6,090 bases of DNA from Bacteroidota bacterium. Its GTDB lineage: Bacteria; Bacteroidota; Bacteroidia; Bacteroidales; UBA10428. Each line of letters opens with the position of its first letter. The stretch's first letter is position 1. The stretch is from positions 1 through 6,090 of the forward strand of contig JAGDMB010000256.1 of the NCBI GenBank assembly GCA_017860375.1, given 5' to 3'. Below, in pieces: positions 5,513 through 6,090 of the stretch. The notes beneath the pieces were generated by a model. That model saw only the letters and a list, made by a program, of their open reading frames with translations. It ran no database searches and had not been told where the DNA came from. The position numbers and the translations under genes are program-made.

Positions 5513-6090
5513 ATGCAGGAAGTAGATCTGAACGATATCATTGCATCGAAAGAGGACGGTGAATACATCATAAACATTGGTCCTCAGCATCCTTCAACGC
5601 ATGGCGTACTCCGTTTTGTCGTTTCTCTCAAGGGTGAAATGGTGGAATACCTTATTCCTCATTGCGGCTATATTCACAGGGGCATGGAAAAGATGTGCGA
5701 AAGGCTCACGTATCAGCAGATTATTCACCTTACCGACCGGATGGATTATCTTTCGGCCCATATGAACAATGAATGTGTTTCGTTGTGCGTCGAAAATGCC
5801 CTCGGGATAGAAGTTCCGGAAAGGGTTAAAACCATACGTACCATTCTTGCAGAACTTCAGCGTATTGCTTCTCACCAGTTATGGTGGTCTGCCTTTGGAA
5901 TGGACCTGGGAGGGCTGACCTGTTTCTTTTACGGCATGCGCGACCGTGAAAAAATTCTCGACATCTTTGAAGAATCCTTCGGATCAAGGCTGTTGCACAG
6001 CTATATCTGTCCCGGGGGACTGATGAACGATATTCACCCCGGCTTTCAAAAACGTACCCTGGAATTCATCCGGTATTTCCGGAAAAAAAT
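5513..6090 (+). CDS. nuoD: NADH-quinone oxidoreductase subunit D (49 kDa subunit; partial, C-terminus off the right edge)
   Basis: The frame opens at ATG 5513, one base after the nuoC stop, and stays open for 192 codons to the window edge, about half of the roughly 400-residue family length. NuoD is related to the large subunit of NiFe hydrogenases and, with NuoB, forms the quinone-reduction site. The start reads MQEVDLNDIIASKEDGEYII, then NIGPQHPSTHGVLR, CGYIHRGMEKMCERLTYQQ, LTDRMDYLSAHMNNE, LAELQRIASHQLWW, and GLTCFFYGMRDREKILDIFE. His30 of the HPSTHG loop and Tyr79 of RMDYL are 49 residues apart, the same spacing as the quinone-binding His38 and Tyr87 of Thermus Nqo4. Both catalytic residues are therefore present. 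No frameshift is seen in the visible part; the rest of the operon should lie to the right. Confidence 0.96.
   Translation, partial: MQEVDLNDIIASKEDGEYIINIGPQHPSTHGVLRFVVSLKGEMVEYLIPHCGYIHRGMEKMCERLTYQQIIHLTDRMDYLSAHMNNECVSLCVENALGIEVPERVKTIRTILAELQRIASHQLWWSAFGMDLGGLTCFFYGMRDREKILDIFEESFGSRLLHSYICPGGLMNDIHPGFQKRTLEFIRYFRKK

Noticed and set aside
5511..5515. Possible frameshifted NuoC-NuoD fusion at the junction.
   Set aside because: NuoC ends after its normal C-terminal motif and NuoD starts with a normal N-terminus one base later; this is an ordinary coupled gene pair.

Overview
The window looks like part of a chromosome from a Bacteroidetes (Bacteroidota) bacterium. Four things point there: a secreted hydrolase with a C-terminal type IX secretion (T9SS) sorting domain, a secreted DUF2807/GIN-type repeat protein, a TTG-N18-TACTTTTG promoter matching the Bacteroidetes TTTG/TAnnTTTG consensus, and A/T-rich leaders with few Shine-Dalgarno sequences. 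Nothing seen indicates a phage, transposon, CRISPR array, tRNA or rRNA.

The left two thirds (1-3868) carry four minus-strand genes, separated by 150-190 bp gaps and so probably not one tight operon. From left to right these are an EcsC-family protein (C-terminus beyond the left edge), a 321-residue secreted protein with a ladder of SGGGD turns, a 426-residue secreted alpha/beta hydrolase with a T9SS tail, and a DedA-family membrane protein. Several gaps hold A/T-rich inverted repeats that no gene explains.

A 331-bp divergent intergenic region (3869-4199) separates these from the start of a plus-strand respiratory complex I (nuo) operon. The operon has a recognisable promoter at 4111-4139. 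It reads nuoA-nuoB (one continuous frame), nuoC, then nuoD, which leaves the window at the right edge. NuoB, NuoC and NuoD form the hydrogenase-like arm that passes electrons through cluster N2 to quinone, and NuoA is a small membrane subunit next to the quinone site.

The most unusual observation is that nuoA and nuoB are fused in frame with the third membrane helix of NuoA missing. By the standard NuoA topology this would leave the fused NuoB on the wrong side of the membrane. It is therefore either a real and odd rearrangement, a decayed nuoA with NuoB made from an internal start at 4473, or a small deletion introduced in the assembly.
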